Shown: piece by piece, positions 42,466-50,640 of the stretch | How positions within the stretch are numbered: the stretch's first letter is position 1 | Layout of the letters: each line of letters begins with the position of its first letter | NCBI RefSeq assembly: GCF_001712755.1 | Contig: NZ_MDKC01000002.1 | Coordinates: 186,001-250,000, forward strand | Source of the DNA: Gottfriedia luciferensis | Lineage (GTDB): Bacteria; Bacillota; Bacilli; Bacillales; Bacillaceae_G | DNA length: 64,000 nt | Direction of reading: 5' to 3' | The notes under the pieces: generated by a model | The model's database searches: none | What the model was told of the DNA's origin: nothing | The model's input: the letters and a program-made list of their open reading frames with translations, nothing else | Position numbers and translations under genes: made by a program

Positions 42466-42924
42466 ATGGTGCAAAACATTAACAATAAAGTTTTAAATGA
42501 GATATTTTTTGTAGATGGTAGTCTTAGGGATATGTATGTGTTTAATGTAGGTTTAGATGAATGGCAGAAATTATATGAATTAATCCATCGTTCTCACTGG
42601 AATATTACTTTATATATAGATGGACAGATATCTGAATATGAAAATACAACTGTTTATATGTTATTTAAAGAAAAAGAGAATCACAGTATTATGATGACTA
42701 TCAAAATTAATGGTATTTTGTTTAATTGCTATTTCTTTTCACTTACTGAAATTGAGTTTGATTTAGATCCAAAAGAAATTAAAAATGAGACTGATTTAAA
42801 GGTAGTTTTCGAATTTATGAAAAAAATATCAAGGGTACTTGGAAAAGAATGTGTTCTCACTTTAGAAAGCGATTCTGATAATCCTTTAGTAATAGTTCAC
42901 TCGGATGGAGCGGTAAATTATTGA
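42466..42924 (+). CDS. Hypothetical acidic protein
   Basis: 152 residues from ATG 42466 (GGAG nine bases upstream; an ATG at 42451 overlaps that site). Alternating strands and helices (VFNVGLDEWQKLYELIHRSH, NITLYIDGQI), acidic C-terminal half. No family recognised. It lies 56 bases after the DUF3885 gene and may be co-transcribed with it. Confidence 0.62.
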   Translation: MVQNINNKVLNEIFFVDGSLRDMYVFNVGLDEWQKLYELIHRSHWNITLYIDGQISEYENTTVYMLFKEKENHSIMMTIKINGILFNCYFFSLTEIEFDLDPKEIKNETDLKVVFEFMKKISRVLGKECVLTLESDSDNPLVIVHSDGAVNY

Positions 42925-42928
42925 TTCA

Positions 42929-42946
42929 AGGTTGGTTAACGCATGT
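42929..42946 (+). repeat. Partial family A repeat
   Basis: AGGTTGGTTAACGCATGTG carries the centre of the palindrome (TAACGCATG) five bases after the stop; the right arm is missing. Confidence 0.4.
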
Positions 42947-42963
42947 GAAAATTGTGCAAATTC

Positions 42964-42992
42964 AGGAGTCGATAATGATCGACTCCTTTTTA
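42964..42992 (+). terminator. Terminator after 42466 gene
   Basis: AGGAGTCGAT and ATCGACTCCT perfect 10-bp stem with a short AATG loop, followed by TTTTT. Confidence 0.88.
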
Positions 42993-43000
42993 AGTATTTG

Positions 43001-43030
43001 GCAGCCTAGTTTAATATGGATTGTTATTAT
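43001..43030 (+). promoter_or_regulatory. Family B repeat with extended -10 promoter for DUF4272 gene
   Basis: TTGGCAGCCTAGTTTAATAT then CAGCCT (43002-43007), 17 bases, TATTAT (43025-43030) with TG at 43022-43023. Same geometry as the promoters at 6663 and 7110. Confidence 0.55.
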
Positions 43031-43097
43031 AGAATGATGTAATTGGTATCATAGTGAAGGAATCTTTATATTGATTAATAAAATTAGGGGTGATTAA

Positions 43098-43739
43098 GTG
43101 GAACTAACAAATGAGAGAAAATTAAAATCCGAACTTCAACTAAAGAAATTAGGAATCCCGATTAACGAGAATTTACCTTTAACAGAACTAGATAGTGATG
43201 TAAATGTAAGAACTAAAGAGGAAATCATAGATAGAATAATTGCACTCACGATAGTTTCTGCAAAAGGAATGGGTGCATCAAATGGTGAAATTGATGAATT
43301 TATCGAGGTGTTTAAAGCATTCGATTTATTTACAGATGAGGAGAAAATTTTTATTGAAAAGAAAAGCCCAAAACAAAGAGAATTTATTCAATATTCATGG
43401 AAAATCGAATGTATTTGGGTTCTTTTGTGGTCGATTAATATAATTCAAGAACTGGGTATCCCAACAAACACATGTGATGTAGATTTAGTTTATGAGACAG
43501 TATTGAGTTCTACTAAGGAGGATTTAATAAAAAAAACTTCACTTAGAGGTACTAATGAAATTCTTGATAGCTTGGATTTCACATATAGAAGTCATTGGGC
43601 AGATAGAGACGCTCAATTAAATGGATCACAAATCCCATCAAACTTTAATGAAGGTGTCATTTATGAAAGACATTATACATTTAATTGGCTTGTGAATTAC
43701 ATGGAAGAAGAATGGGATGCTGTTTCTACAGATACATAA
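43098..43739 (+). CDS. DUF4272 domain protein
   Basis: 213 residues, soluble. KLGIPINENLPLTELDSDVN then VRTKEEIIDRIIALTIVSAK and WKIECIWVLLWSINIIQELG are the DUF4272 pattern, and the HWADRDAQLNG stretch followed by NWLVNYMEEEWD closes the domain. Function unknown; the family is widespread and is often found in accessory or toxin-immunity islands. GGGGTGATT precedes a GTG start. A palindrome and terminator follow. Confidence 0.82.
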   Translation: MELTNERKLKSELQLKKLGIPINENLPLTELDSDVNVRTKEEIIDRIIALTIVSAKGMGASNGEIDEFIEVFKAFDLFTDEEKIFIEKKSPKQREFIQYSWKIECIWVLLWSINIIQELGIPTNTCDVDLVYETVLSSTKEDLIKKTSLRGTNEILDSLDFTYRSHWADRDAQLNGSQIPSNFNEGVIYERHYTFNWLVNYMEEEWDAVSTDT

Positions 43740-43749
43740 AATTTAAATT

Positions 43750-43783
43750 CCTTATTCAACTAAAGCATTGAGTTAGTTCTATA
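43750..43783 (+). repeat. Family A palindrome after DUF4272 gene
   Basis: CCTTATTCAACTAAAGCATT with GAGTTAGTTCTATAAC: intact left arm and centre, partly diverged right arm. Ten bases after the stop codon. Confidence 0.7.
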
Positions 43784-43787
43784 ACAG

Positions 43788-43820
43788 AAAGGACTGCAAT
43801 TCATTTTTGCAGTCCTTTTA
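43788..43820. terminator. Bidirectional terminator between DUF4272 and DUF899 genes
   Basis: AAAGGACTGCAA and TTGCAGTCCTTT form a perfect 12-bp stem with a 7-base loop. Confidence 0.9.
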
Positions 43821-43831
43821 ATATGAAAAAA

Positions 43832-44524
43832 TTATACTTTTGGAACATATTGATCGCTATGACGAAGTCCACGATCGTCCTGCCTTCCTTTCGGGACCAA
43901 GTCGAGAAACTGGTATGTATTATTCATCATGTCAATGCCACGAGCGTAAGTGGAGTAAGTATGAAATATATATCCTTCATCATCTTTATAAAAAACACTC
44001 ACTCCTTCTCTGTCAGAACTCATTGGATCTTGCATAGTATAGTTATAATATGCTAATTTATTCTCTACTTCGTCTTCTAAAAAAGATGCTTGAAAATCAT
44101 AATTAAAATCCGTGTGCCCTGATGAATACCATGGAAATGTCCAACCCATACGTTTTTTAAATTTCTCCAACTTTTCTAATGGTCCACGGGAAATACAAAC
44201 AAAGCTGACATCTCGGTGATTTAAGTGTGGAATCATTCCGCTGTAGTGGTCAGCCCAAAAAGAACAATGTTTGCACCCTTGATCCCAAGTTGGACTGAAC
44301 ATGAAATGGTAGACAATCAACTGACTTTTTCCATTAAATAGGTCTGCTAATGATACCGTACCGTTCGGACCGTCAAATATATATGACTTGCTAACAACTT
44401 CCCACGGCAAATCTCGTCTCTGCTGTGTAAGTTCATCTCTTAACTTGGTGAAATCTTTTTCTTTCTGTAAAAGTTCTTTCCTCGATTCAAGCCATTCCTT
44501 TCTTGGCAGAACTTTGTGATCCAT
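43832..44524 (-). CDS. DUF899 family, thioredoxin-fold protein
   Basis: 230 residues. The start (RKEWLESRKELLQKEKDFTK followed by LRDELTQQRRDLPWE) and LADLFNGKSQLIVYHFMFSP, GCKHCSFWADH and SVFYKDDEGYIFHTYSTYARG are diagnostic of DUF899 (CalU12-like) proteins, which have a thioredoxin fold with a CxxC-like pair (here CKHC). Function unknown, possibly redox. GAGGTG precedes the ATG. Confidence 0.92.
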   Translation of the reverse strand: MDHKVLPRKEWLESRKELLQKEKDFTKLRDELTQQRRDLPWEVVSKSYIFDGPNGTVSLADLFNGKSQLIVYHFMFSPTWDQGCKHCSFWADHYSGMIPHLNHRDVSFVCISRGPLEKLEKFKKRMGWTFPWYSSGHTDFNYDFQASFLEDEVENKLAYYNYTMQDPMSSDREGVSVFYKDDEGYIFHTYSTYARGIDMMNNTYQFLDLVPKGRQDDRGLRHSDQYVPKV

Positions 44525-44875
44525 AACAACACCTCGTCATATCGTTTTCTCATATATTCTCTACATTATCGCATCTCGTATTCATTTGAGATACAGATTA
44601 TGATTCAATCGACGAAGCAGAGGAGAGTGCTAAGTTAACCCGCAATGTGAAAAATGAGGATTGGAAAACAATTAAATCTTATAGAACTACAGTATACGAT
44701 AGTTAAACATCACAAGTTGCATAATTGCGGCTTTTTTAATTTGAACAATTTATCAATTTAGTTAAATATGAAAAAAGGACATCCCAATCTCTATATTGAA
44801 TAAAGAGTTATAGTATAGAGCAGTGGTTAAATTAAAAATAGTAATGTCTTAATATCTAAAAGGCGGTGTAAAAAC
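44525..44875. other. Gap of 351 bases holding a gene fragment
   Basis: Apart from the fragment at 44590-44706 it contains AT-rich leader sequence of the GNAT gene. No promoter stands out. Confidence 0.45.
44590..44706 (+). pseudogene. 3' fragment of a lost gene
   Basis: A 38-codon frame without start: YDSIDEAEESAKLTRNVKNE then DWKTIKSYRTTVYDS and TAA. The composition is protein-like (mixed charge, Trp, Tyr) and unlike random AT-rich sequence; codons before it are closed by TGA at 44587. It is probably the C-terminal remnant of a gene lost by deletion. Confidence 0.35.
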
Positions 44876-45370
44876 ATGAACAACAGTCCTATTTTGAAAG
44901 AATACTCTAATGAATACCAAGCTGAAGTAGTAGATTTAATTCTTGCTATTCAGCAGCAAGAATATAATATTAAAATCACCAAAGATGACCAGCCTGATTT
45001 GTTTACAATTGAAGAATTTTACCAAAACGGAAACGGCAACTTTTGGGTGGCTCTTTATGGGGATAAAGTAGTTGGTACAATTAGTCTTTTAGACATAGGG
45101 AATCAAGAAGTTGCGTTAAGAAAGATGTTTGTAGACAAAGAATACAGAGGTGCAAAATATAAAACTGCAAGTCTTTTATTAAATAATGCTATTAAATGGG
45201 CGAAAGAAAAGTCAATAAAAGCAATTTATCTTGGAACAACTCCCCAATTTTTAGCAGCTCATAGATTTTATGAGAAAAATGGTTTTAAAAGTGTAGAAGT
45301 GACAGATTTACCTGAAAAATTTCCAGTAATGAAGGTCGATAAAATATTCTATAAGTATTCGGTTGAATAG
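44876..45370 (+). CDS. GNAT family N-acetyltransferase
   Basis: 164 residues. Motif A is KMFVDKEYRGAKYKTASLLL, where the usual RGxGxG acetyl-CoA loop is altered to RGAKYK; motif B is FLAAHRFYEKNGF. It lies alone with AAGGCGG upstream of the ATG and a terminator after the stop. Substrate unknown. The altered loop is common in the PA2271-like branch, so activity is plausible but unproven. Confidence 0.83.
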   Translation: MNNSPILKEYSNEYQAEVVDLILAIQQQEYNIKITKDDQPDLFTIEEFYQNGNGNFWVALYGDKVVGTISLLDIGNQEVALRKMFVDKEYRGAKYKTASLLLNNAIKWAKEKSIKAIYLGTTPQFLAAHRFYEKNGFKSVEVTDLPEKFPVMKVDKIFYKYSVE

Positions 45371-45392
45371 ATCGAAATGAATACATAACAAG

Positions 45393-45438
45393 AAAAGAAC
45401 AACTGTGGACTTGAGCAGTCCGCCGTTGTTCTTTTTAG
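45393..45438 (+). terminator. Terminator after GNAT gene
   Basis: AAAAGAACAAC and GTTGTTCTTTT outer stem with an inner GGACT/AGTCC stem, followed by TTTT. Confidence 0.85.
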
Positions 45439-45491
45439 AATGATTGTCTAATTTAACAATCTTTTTTTTTTGAAAATAGTTTTTTAAAGAA

Positions 45492-46676
45492 TTAACAATT
45501 TACCTGACTAAGAAGAATACTTTTTAGAATATTTTCAGCTTCGTGTAATTGGATTGAAGTTTCAAATGTGACTTGTGCTTGCCCGGCACCGCCGCCTCCT
45601 TTTCCATCAACTCGTTTTAGTAAATTTTTAATTAATTCTCCACAATGTATATCATTTTTCAGTTGATTAATAAGCAATAATTTTTGCTCTTTTACACTTG
45701 AAAAAACAAGTAATGAAGGTTTTTTTGATTGGATTGATTTTGCAAGTAACTGTAAGTCTTTTACTGATTCTTCTTCAAATGTTTTAATAATGATATCATT
45801 CGTAGCTTTTGATAGTAACTCATTTGAGATTGAGTTATAGATCGTTTCTTTCATTTTGTCGATTTCTTTTTGTGCTTCTTTTAATTCATTCATCGTCGTT
45901 TCGACTTTATCCTTAACTTGGTCAGTATGTGTATTAAATAATTGATTAATATTTGATAAAGTTTTACTAGTCTTTTGAACTTCTTCTAGTGCTCTATAGC
46001 CACATTTAAAATGAAGTCTAGTAGTTTGTCTTACTTTTTCAGTTTTAATTAATTTAATTAATCCGATTTCACCCGTTTGTTTTACATGAGTACCACAACA
46101 TGCGGATAAATCTGTATGTAAAATCTCAACAATTCGTATGTTGTCTTCAACTTTTGGTAATTTGCGTAGTTGAAGTGCATTTAGTTCTTCTTTATTTACG
46201 AAATATGTATTAATTTCAATATTTGCAAGTATCTTTTCATATACAGCTCTTTCAATTTGATTTAATTGTTCAGCAGAAAGAGAAGGTGTATCTAAATCAA
46301 TCGTAACTGTCTCTTTTCCTAAATGAAAACTTACAGTAGGTACATCAAATAGTTCAATAATTGTTGCTGAAAGTAAATGTTGGCCACTATGATGCTGCAT
46401 ATGATCAATTCTTCGATCCCAATTTATTTCACATGTTGCTTCTATTGTATCCGGTCTTGCATTTAGGACATGGATGACTTCTTCATTTTCTTCTATTAAA
46501 TCAACAATTTCAATTCCATTAATTGTACCGAAATCAGATGGCTGCCCACCACCTTCAGGATAAAATGCAGAATCCTCAAGTTTGATATGAAACAAAGAAT
46601 CAACTTCTTTAATTTCTGTAATTTTAGTAAACCATTTTTTTAATGAAGGGTGTTCAAAATATAATTTATTTGCCAT
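45492..46676 (-). CDS. AlaX-type alanyl-tRNA editing protein (long form)
   Basis: 394 residues from the ATG at 46676 (GAGGT seven bases upstream; the ATG at 46682 is too close to it). The editing domain has HHSGQHLLSA (two zinc His) and CCGTHVKQTGEIG (Cys and His), and YPEGGGQPSDFG. A coiled-coil follows (about 235-285), and a C-terminal DHHA1-like domain with GGGGAGQAQVT. AlaX-L proteins clear Ser or Gly wrongly attached to tRNA-Ala, in trans to AlaRS. Cytoplasmic. Confidence 0.93.
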   Translation of the reverse strand: MANKLYFEHPSLKKWFTKITEIKEVDSLFHIKLEDSAFYPEGGGQPSDFGTINGIEIVDLIEENEEVIHVLNARPDTIEATCEINWDRRIDHMQHHSGQHLLSATIIELFDVPTVSFHLGKETVTIDLDTPSLSAEQLNQIERAVYEKILANIEINTYFVNKEELNALQLRKLPKVEDNIRIVEILHTDLSACCGTHVKQTGEIGLIKLIKTEKVRQTTRLHFKCGYRALEEVQKTSKTLSNINQLFNTHTDQVKDKVETTMNELKEAQKEIDKMKETIYNSISNELLSKATNDIIIKTFEEESVKDLQLLAKSIQSKKPSLLVFSSVKEQKLLLINQLKNDIHCGELIKNLLKRVDGKGGGGAGQAQVTFETSIQLHEAENILKSILLSQVNC

Positions 46677-46800
46677 GATCATACCTCTAATCTTTTAATT
46701 TCCTAAATTTGTTGTTTAATTTAAATTATATAGAAGTGAAATAAAAACTTAAAATAATCTATTTTAATTTTAGCATAATTGACAATTTGACAAATAGATT

Positions 46801-46830
46801 TTAGTATTTAGTTAATTAACTAAATACTAA
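46801..46830. promoter_or_regulatory. 30-bp perfect palindrome, likely SdpR operator
   Basis: TTAGTATTTAGTTAA is followed directly by its exact reverse complement TTAACTAAATACTAA. It lies 18 bases before the sdpR start, where an ArsR-family dimer would repress its own operon. Confidence 0.75.
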
Positions 46831-46848
46831 ATCTTAGAGGTGTAAAAT

Positions 46849-47109
46849 GTGAACGAATTATTTAAAGCATTATCGGATCCAACTCGAAGAAAAATTTTAG
46901 ATTTATTAAAAGAGAAGGATTTAACTGCGGGAGAAATCTCAGAACAATTTGATATGTCAAAACCTAGTATTTCGCAGCATCTTAAAATATTAAAGTCAGC
47001 TCAGTTAATTCAAGATGAGAAGAAGGGGCAATTTATTATTTATTCTTTAAATATGACAGTTTTCCAAGAAATTATTAGTTGGGCATATAGTTTTAAAGAA
47101 AATAATTGA
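46849..47109 (+). CDS. sdpR: SdpR-like ArsR-family transcriptional repressor
   Basis: 86 residues, GTG start with GAGGTG upstream. Winged helix: NELFKALSDPTRRKILDLLK, AGEISEQFDMSKPSISQHLK (recognition helix), GQFIIYSLNMTVFQEII. It lacks the Cys pairs of metal-sensing ArsR proteins. SdpR-type autorepressors bind their own promoter and are sequestered by the membrane partner SdpI, encoded 13 bases downstream. A 30-bp palindrome lies in front. Confidence 0.9.
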   Translation: MNELFKALSDPTRRKILDLLKEKDLTAGEISEQFDMSKPSISQHLKILKSAQLIQDEKKGQFIIYSLNMTVFQEIISWAYSFKENN

Positions 47110-47122
47110 GAGGTGACCTATT

Positions 47123-47761
47123 TTGAAAAAGCACATCATTGCAATTTTACTATTTATTTGTTCACTAGTATTATGGATTATTAACTTTCATAATTTACCA
47201 AGTCAACTACCAGTTCACTGGGATTTTTCAGGTCAAATTAATAATTACGATTCAAAAATGCAAACATTTATCGAGCTCCATGCGATCATGCTTTTCGTTT
47301 ATTTATTACCAATTGTAACTCCAAAGATCGATCCAAGAAAAGAAAATTATAAGTTATTCCAAAGAAGCTTGTACTTTATGGCAACAGGGATTTTATTTAT
47401 TTTCTTTTTAATTAATATGAGTGTTTTATTCTACGGATTAGGTTATAACGTTCATATCGGCTCAATGAGTTTTCTCTTTATTGGCCTTTTGTTTATGTTT
47501 CTTGGAAATTATATGCCTCATGTTCGTTCGAATTATTTTATTGGCGTCCGTACACCATGGACATTAAGTAATGAAAATGTTTGGAAAAAAACACATCGTG
47601 TGAGCGGTAGATTATTTATGATCGTTGGTTTATGTTTCTTATTGCTTTATTTTATACCAGTGAGTAATAAAGGAATTATTGTCATTCCATTGATTATATT
47701 TTTAGTTGGGTTCACAACTATATACTCATATATTGCCTTTAAAAAGGAAATGAAAAACTAA
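47123..47761 (+). CDS. sdpI: SdpI-like immunity/signal membrane protein
   Basis: 212 residues, TTG start with GAGGTGA upstream. DUF1648 region at the N-terminus (NFHNLPSQLPVHWDFSGQIN), about six helices, and the SdpI C-terminal domain with NYFIGVRTPWTLSNENVWKK followed by THRVSGR. SdpI gives immunity to the SdpC cannibalism toxin and controls SdpR. No sdpABC toxin genes are in this window, so it may protect against a foreign toxin. Confidence 0.9.
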   Translation: MKKHIIAILLFICSLVLWIINFHNLPSQLPVHWDFSGQINNYDSKMQTFIELHAIMLFVYLLPIVTPKIDPRKENYKLFQRSLYFMATGILFIFFLINMSVLFYGLGYNVHIGSMSFLFIGLLFMFLGNYMPHVRSNYFIGVRTPWTLSNENVWKKTHRVSGRLFMIVGLCFLLLYFIPVSNKGIIVIPLIIFLVGFTTIYSYIAFKKEMKN

Positions 47762-47885
47762 ATTAAGCTATTTTTTTACAAAATTTGGTGTTTGTTTATG
47801 AATTTCTTTTAGAAAAAATTTAATTTCCTTTTAAAATATGGTATTGTAAAGAGTAGAGCAAAAGAGTTGGAGGAATATAATTAAA

Positions 47886-49508
47886 ATGATTACAGTTTCT
47901 AATGTTAGTTTGCGTTTTGCGGACAGAAAATTATTTGATGATGTTAATATAAAGTTTACACCAGGTAACTGTTACGGTTTAATTGGTGCTAATGGTGCGG
48001 GTAAATCTACTTTTATTAAAATTTTATCTGGTGAGATCGAGCCGTCAACAGGTGATGTTATTGTAACGCCAGGTGAGCGTCTTGCAGTATTAAAACAAAA
48101 CCAGTTTGAATATGAAGAGTTTGAAGTTCTTCAAACAGTAATTATGGGTCATACTCGTCTTTATGAAGTAATGAAAGAAAAAGATGCAATCTACAGTAAA
48201 GAAGATTTCACTGAAGAAGATGGCATGAAAGCTGCAGAACTTGAAGGTGAATTTGCAGAGTTAAATGGTTGGGAAGCAGAATCAGAAGCTGCGATTTTAT
48301 TAAAAGGTCTTGGCATTACAGAAGACTTACATTATAAAAAAATGGCTGAATTACAAGCTGGTGAGAAGGTAAAAATTTTACTTGCTCAAGCATTATTTGG
48401 TCAACCAGATATTCTTTTACTAGATGAGCCAACGAATAACTTAGATCTTAAAGCTGTTCAATGGTTAGAAAACTTCTTAATTAACTTTGAAAACACAGTT
48501 ATCGTTGTATCACATGACCGTCACTTCTTAAATCAAGTATGTACGCATATGGCTGATTTAGATTTTGGTAAGATTCAACTTTATGTTGGTAACTATGATT
48601 TCTGGTATGAATCAAGTCAATTAGCTCAAAGATTAATGTCTGATGCTAATAAGAAAAAAGAAGAGAAAATTAAAGAACTACAAGGATTTATTGCTCGATT
48701 TAGCTCAAATGCTTCAAAAGCAAAACAAGCTACTTCACGTAAAAAACTTTTAGATAAAATTACACTTGATGATATTAGACCATCTTCTCGTCGTTATCCA
48801 TTCGTTGGATTTACGCCAGAGAGAGAAGTTGGAAATGATTTATTAACTGTAGATGGAATTTCAAAAACAATCGATGGTGAAAAAGTATTAGATAACGTGC
48901 GTTTTACTGTAAACAAAGGTGATAAAATTGCGTTTGTTGGTAAAAATGACGTTGCAATTTCAACTTTATTTAAAATTTTAATGGGTGAAATGGAGCCAGA
49001 TACTGGTTCATTTAAATGGGGTGTAACAACTTCTCAAGCATTTTTCCCTAAAGATAACTCTGATTTCTTTGAAAAAAGTGATATGAACTTAATCGAATGG
49101 TTACGTCAGTTCTCTCCACAAGATGAGTCTGAAAGCTTCCTACGTGGTTTCTTAGGACGTATGCTATTCTCTGGAGAGGAAGTAATGAAAAAAGCTTCTG
49201 TTCTTTCTGGGGGAGAAAAAGTTCGTTGTATGCTTTCAAAAATGATGTTAAGTGGAGCAAACGTATTAGTATTAGATGATCCTACTAACCACTTAGACTT
49301 AGAGTCAATTACGGCATTAAATAATGGTCTAATTGCTTTCAAAGGTACTGCATTATTTACATCTCATGACCATCAGTTCATTCAAACAATTGCAAACCGT
49401 ATCATTGAAGTGACACCAAACGGTTTAGTTGACAAAGAATGTACTTATGATGAGTTCTTAGAGAACAAAGATTTACAAAAGCAAGTAGAAGAGTTATATA
49501 ATAAGTAA
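47886..49508 (+). CDS. ykpA: ABC-F family ATPase, YkpA/YbiT type
   Basis: 540 residues with two ATPase domains and no membrane part; ABC-F proteins act on the ribosome. First domain: GANGAGKST, LQAGEKV (weak signature), LLLDEPTNNLD, HDRHF. Linker with KKKEEKIKELQGFIARFSSN, then a second domain with GKNDVAIST in place of a Walker A, LSGGEKV (good signature) and LVLDDPTNHLD with Asp in place of the catalytic Glu. Because each ATP site pairs Walker A of one domain with the signature of the other, one site is complete and the other wholly degenerate. TTGGAGGA precedes the ATG. A strong terminator follows. Confidence 0.93.
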   Translation: MITVSNVSLRFADRKLFDDVNIKFTPGNCYGLIGANGAGKSTFIKILSGEIEPSTGDVIVTPGERLAVLKQNQFEYEEFEVLQTVIMGHTRLYEVMKEKDAIYSKEDFTEEDGMKAAELEGEFAELNGWEAESEAAILLKGLGITEDLHYKKMAELQAGEKVKILLAQALFGQPDILLLDEPTNNLDLKAVQWLENFLINFENTVIVVSHDRHFLNQVCTHMADLDFGKIQLYVGNYDFWYESSQLAQRLMSDANKKKEEKIKELQGFIARFSSNASKAKQATSRKKLLDKITLDDIRPSSRRYPFVGFTPEREVGNDLLTVDGISKTIDGEKVLDNVRFTVNKGDKIAFVGKNDVAISTLFKILMGEMEPDTGSFKWGVTTSQAFFPKDNSDFFEKSDMNLIEWLRQFSPQDESESFLRGFLGRMLFSGEEVMKKASVLSGGEKVRCMLSKMMLSGANVLVLDDPTNHLDLESITALNNGLIAFKGTALFTSHDHQFIQTIANRIIEVTPNGLVDKECTYDEFLENKDLQKQVEELYNK

Positions 49509-49551
49509 TTCCAACTACACAAGCCTTTCACATTAAAAGCAGAAAGGCGTG

Positions 49552-49583
49552 AAACCACTAATCAATTGATTAGTGGTTTTTCT
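49552..49583 (+). terminator. Terminator after ykpA
   Basis: AAACCACTAATCA and TGATTAGTGGTTT belong to a 28-bp perfect palindrome, followed by TTCTT. Confidence 0.88.
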
Positions 49584-49636
49584 TACTTTCATCTTGTTTT
49601 CATATTTGTTAAACTATAAAAAAGGGAGGAGAAATA

Positions 49637-50095
49637 ATGTCTGAGTTAAATGAAAATAAGTTTTTTAAAAAGTATTTAAAGAAAGCTTCTTCCTATTTAG
49701 GAAATAAAGAAAAATCTACGAATTTATTGAAAAAAGCAGCTAAGCTGGCACCAGATAAAAAAGGTGCATTAGGTGAAGCTTGGGAAAAAGTAAATTTATT
49801 TATAGATTTATTTAAATCATATATTAATGGCAGTTATAGAGATATCTCCACAAAATCAATTTTGACAGTGATCGGGGCATTAATTTATTTTGTCAGCCCA
49901 ATTGACGCAATACCAGATTTTATCGTCGGCTTAGGCTTTTTAGATGATGCAACGATTTTAGCGTATACATTTAAACAAATAAACAAAGATATTGAAAAGT
50001 ATAAAATTTGGAAAGAAAATAATAACGAAAAAGATGATTCATTAAATTTAGTGGAAATTGAAGAGTCAGAAAAAGATCATGAGCTAAAAGAATAA
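49637..50095 (+). CDS. YkvA family (DUF1232) protein
   Basis: 152 residues. The DUF1232 core TVIGALIYFVSPIDAIPDFI followed by VGLGFLDDATILAYTFKQ spans about residues 75-115 and is a short membrane-associated hairpin; flanking parts are charged. Function unknown. AAGGGAGGAG precedes the ATG. A terminator shared with the convergent deaminase gene follows. Confidence 0.9.
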   Translation: MSELNENKFFKKYLKKASSYLGNKEKSTNLLKKAAKLAPDKKGALGEAWEKVNLFIDLFKSYINGSYRDISTKSILTVIGALIYFVSPIDAIPDFIVGLGFLDDATILAYTFKQINKDIEKYKIWKENNNEKDDSLNLVEIEESEKDHELKE

Positions 50096-50118
50096 AATTT
50101 ATAAATCAAAATTAAAAT

Positions 50119-50153
50119 AAGGTTGCCCATTATTTATTAATGAGCAACCTTTT
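50119..50153. terminator. Bidirectional terminator
   Basis: AAGGTTGC and GCAACCTT stem (CCA/TGA extension imperfect) between convergent genes; A-rich on the left and TTTTC on the right. Confidence 0.8.
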
Positions 50154-50163
50154 CTTATACAGA

Positions 50164-50640
50164 TTAATAATGTACATGACTTTCATCTTTTGACCAAACA
50201 ATGAAAGGGTTTTCAATATCTTTGACTTTAATCATAATTTGTTCACTTGGGATGGTTCGATCTTCATATGGCAATGAAAGTTCATTATAAATATGTGCAT
50301 CATCAAATCCAATTTTTGCTGCATCATCTTTTGTGAAAAAATAATATATTTTTGAAATTCTAGACCAATAGACGGCACTTAGACACATTGGGCATGGTTC
50401 ACAACTAGTATATAAGACAGCATCCTTTAATAAATATGTACCTAAATTTTGACATGCGTTTCGAATTGCTTGGACCTCTGCATGTGCAGTTGGATCATTT
50501 AAAGTTGTGACACCATTTACGCCTGCACCAATTACTTTTCCATCTTGGACAATAACTGCTCCAAATGGCCCACCATTCTTATTTAATAAGTTTTCGTAAG
50601 CAAGTCTTACACTTAATTTAATCCAATCAGAGTGATTCAA
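50164..50640 (-). CDS. guaD: Guanine deaminase-like cytidine/deoxycytidylate deaminase fold enzyme
   Basis: 158 residues, TTG start with AAGGTGGTG upstream. Zinc site: TAHAEVQAIRNAC (His and the proton-shuttle Glu) and SCEPCPMCLSAVYWSRI (two Cys). GGPFGAVIVQDG and KIGFDDAHIYNEL plus the C-terminal swapped region match B. subtilis GuaD, which converts guanine to xanthine. A related nucleoside deaminase cannot be excluded. Confidence 0.85.
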   Translation of the reverse strand: MNHSDWIKLSVRLAYENLLNKNGGPFGAVIVQDGKVIGAGVNGVTTLNDPTAHAEVQAIRNACQNLGTYLLKDAVLYTSCEPCPMCLSAVYWSRISKIYYFFTKDDAAKIGFDDAHIYNELSLPYEDRTIPSEQIMIKVKDIENPFIVWSKDESHVHY

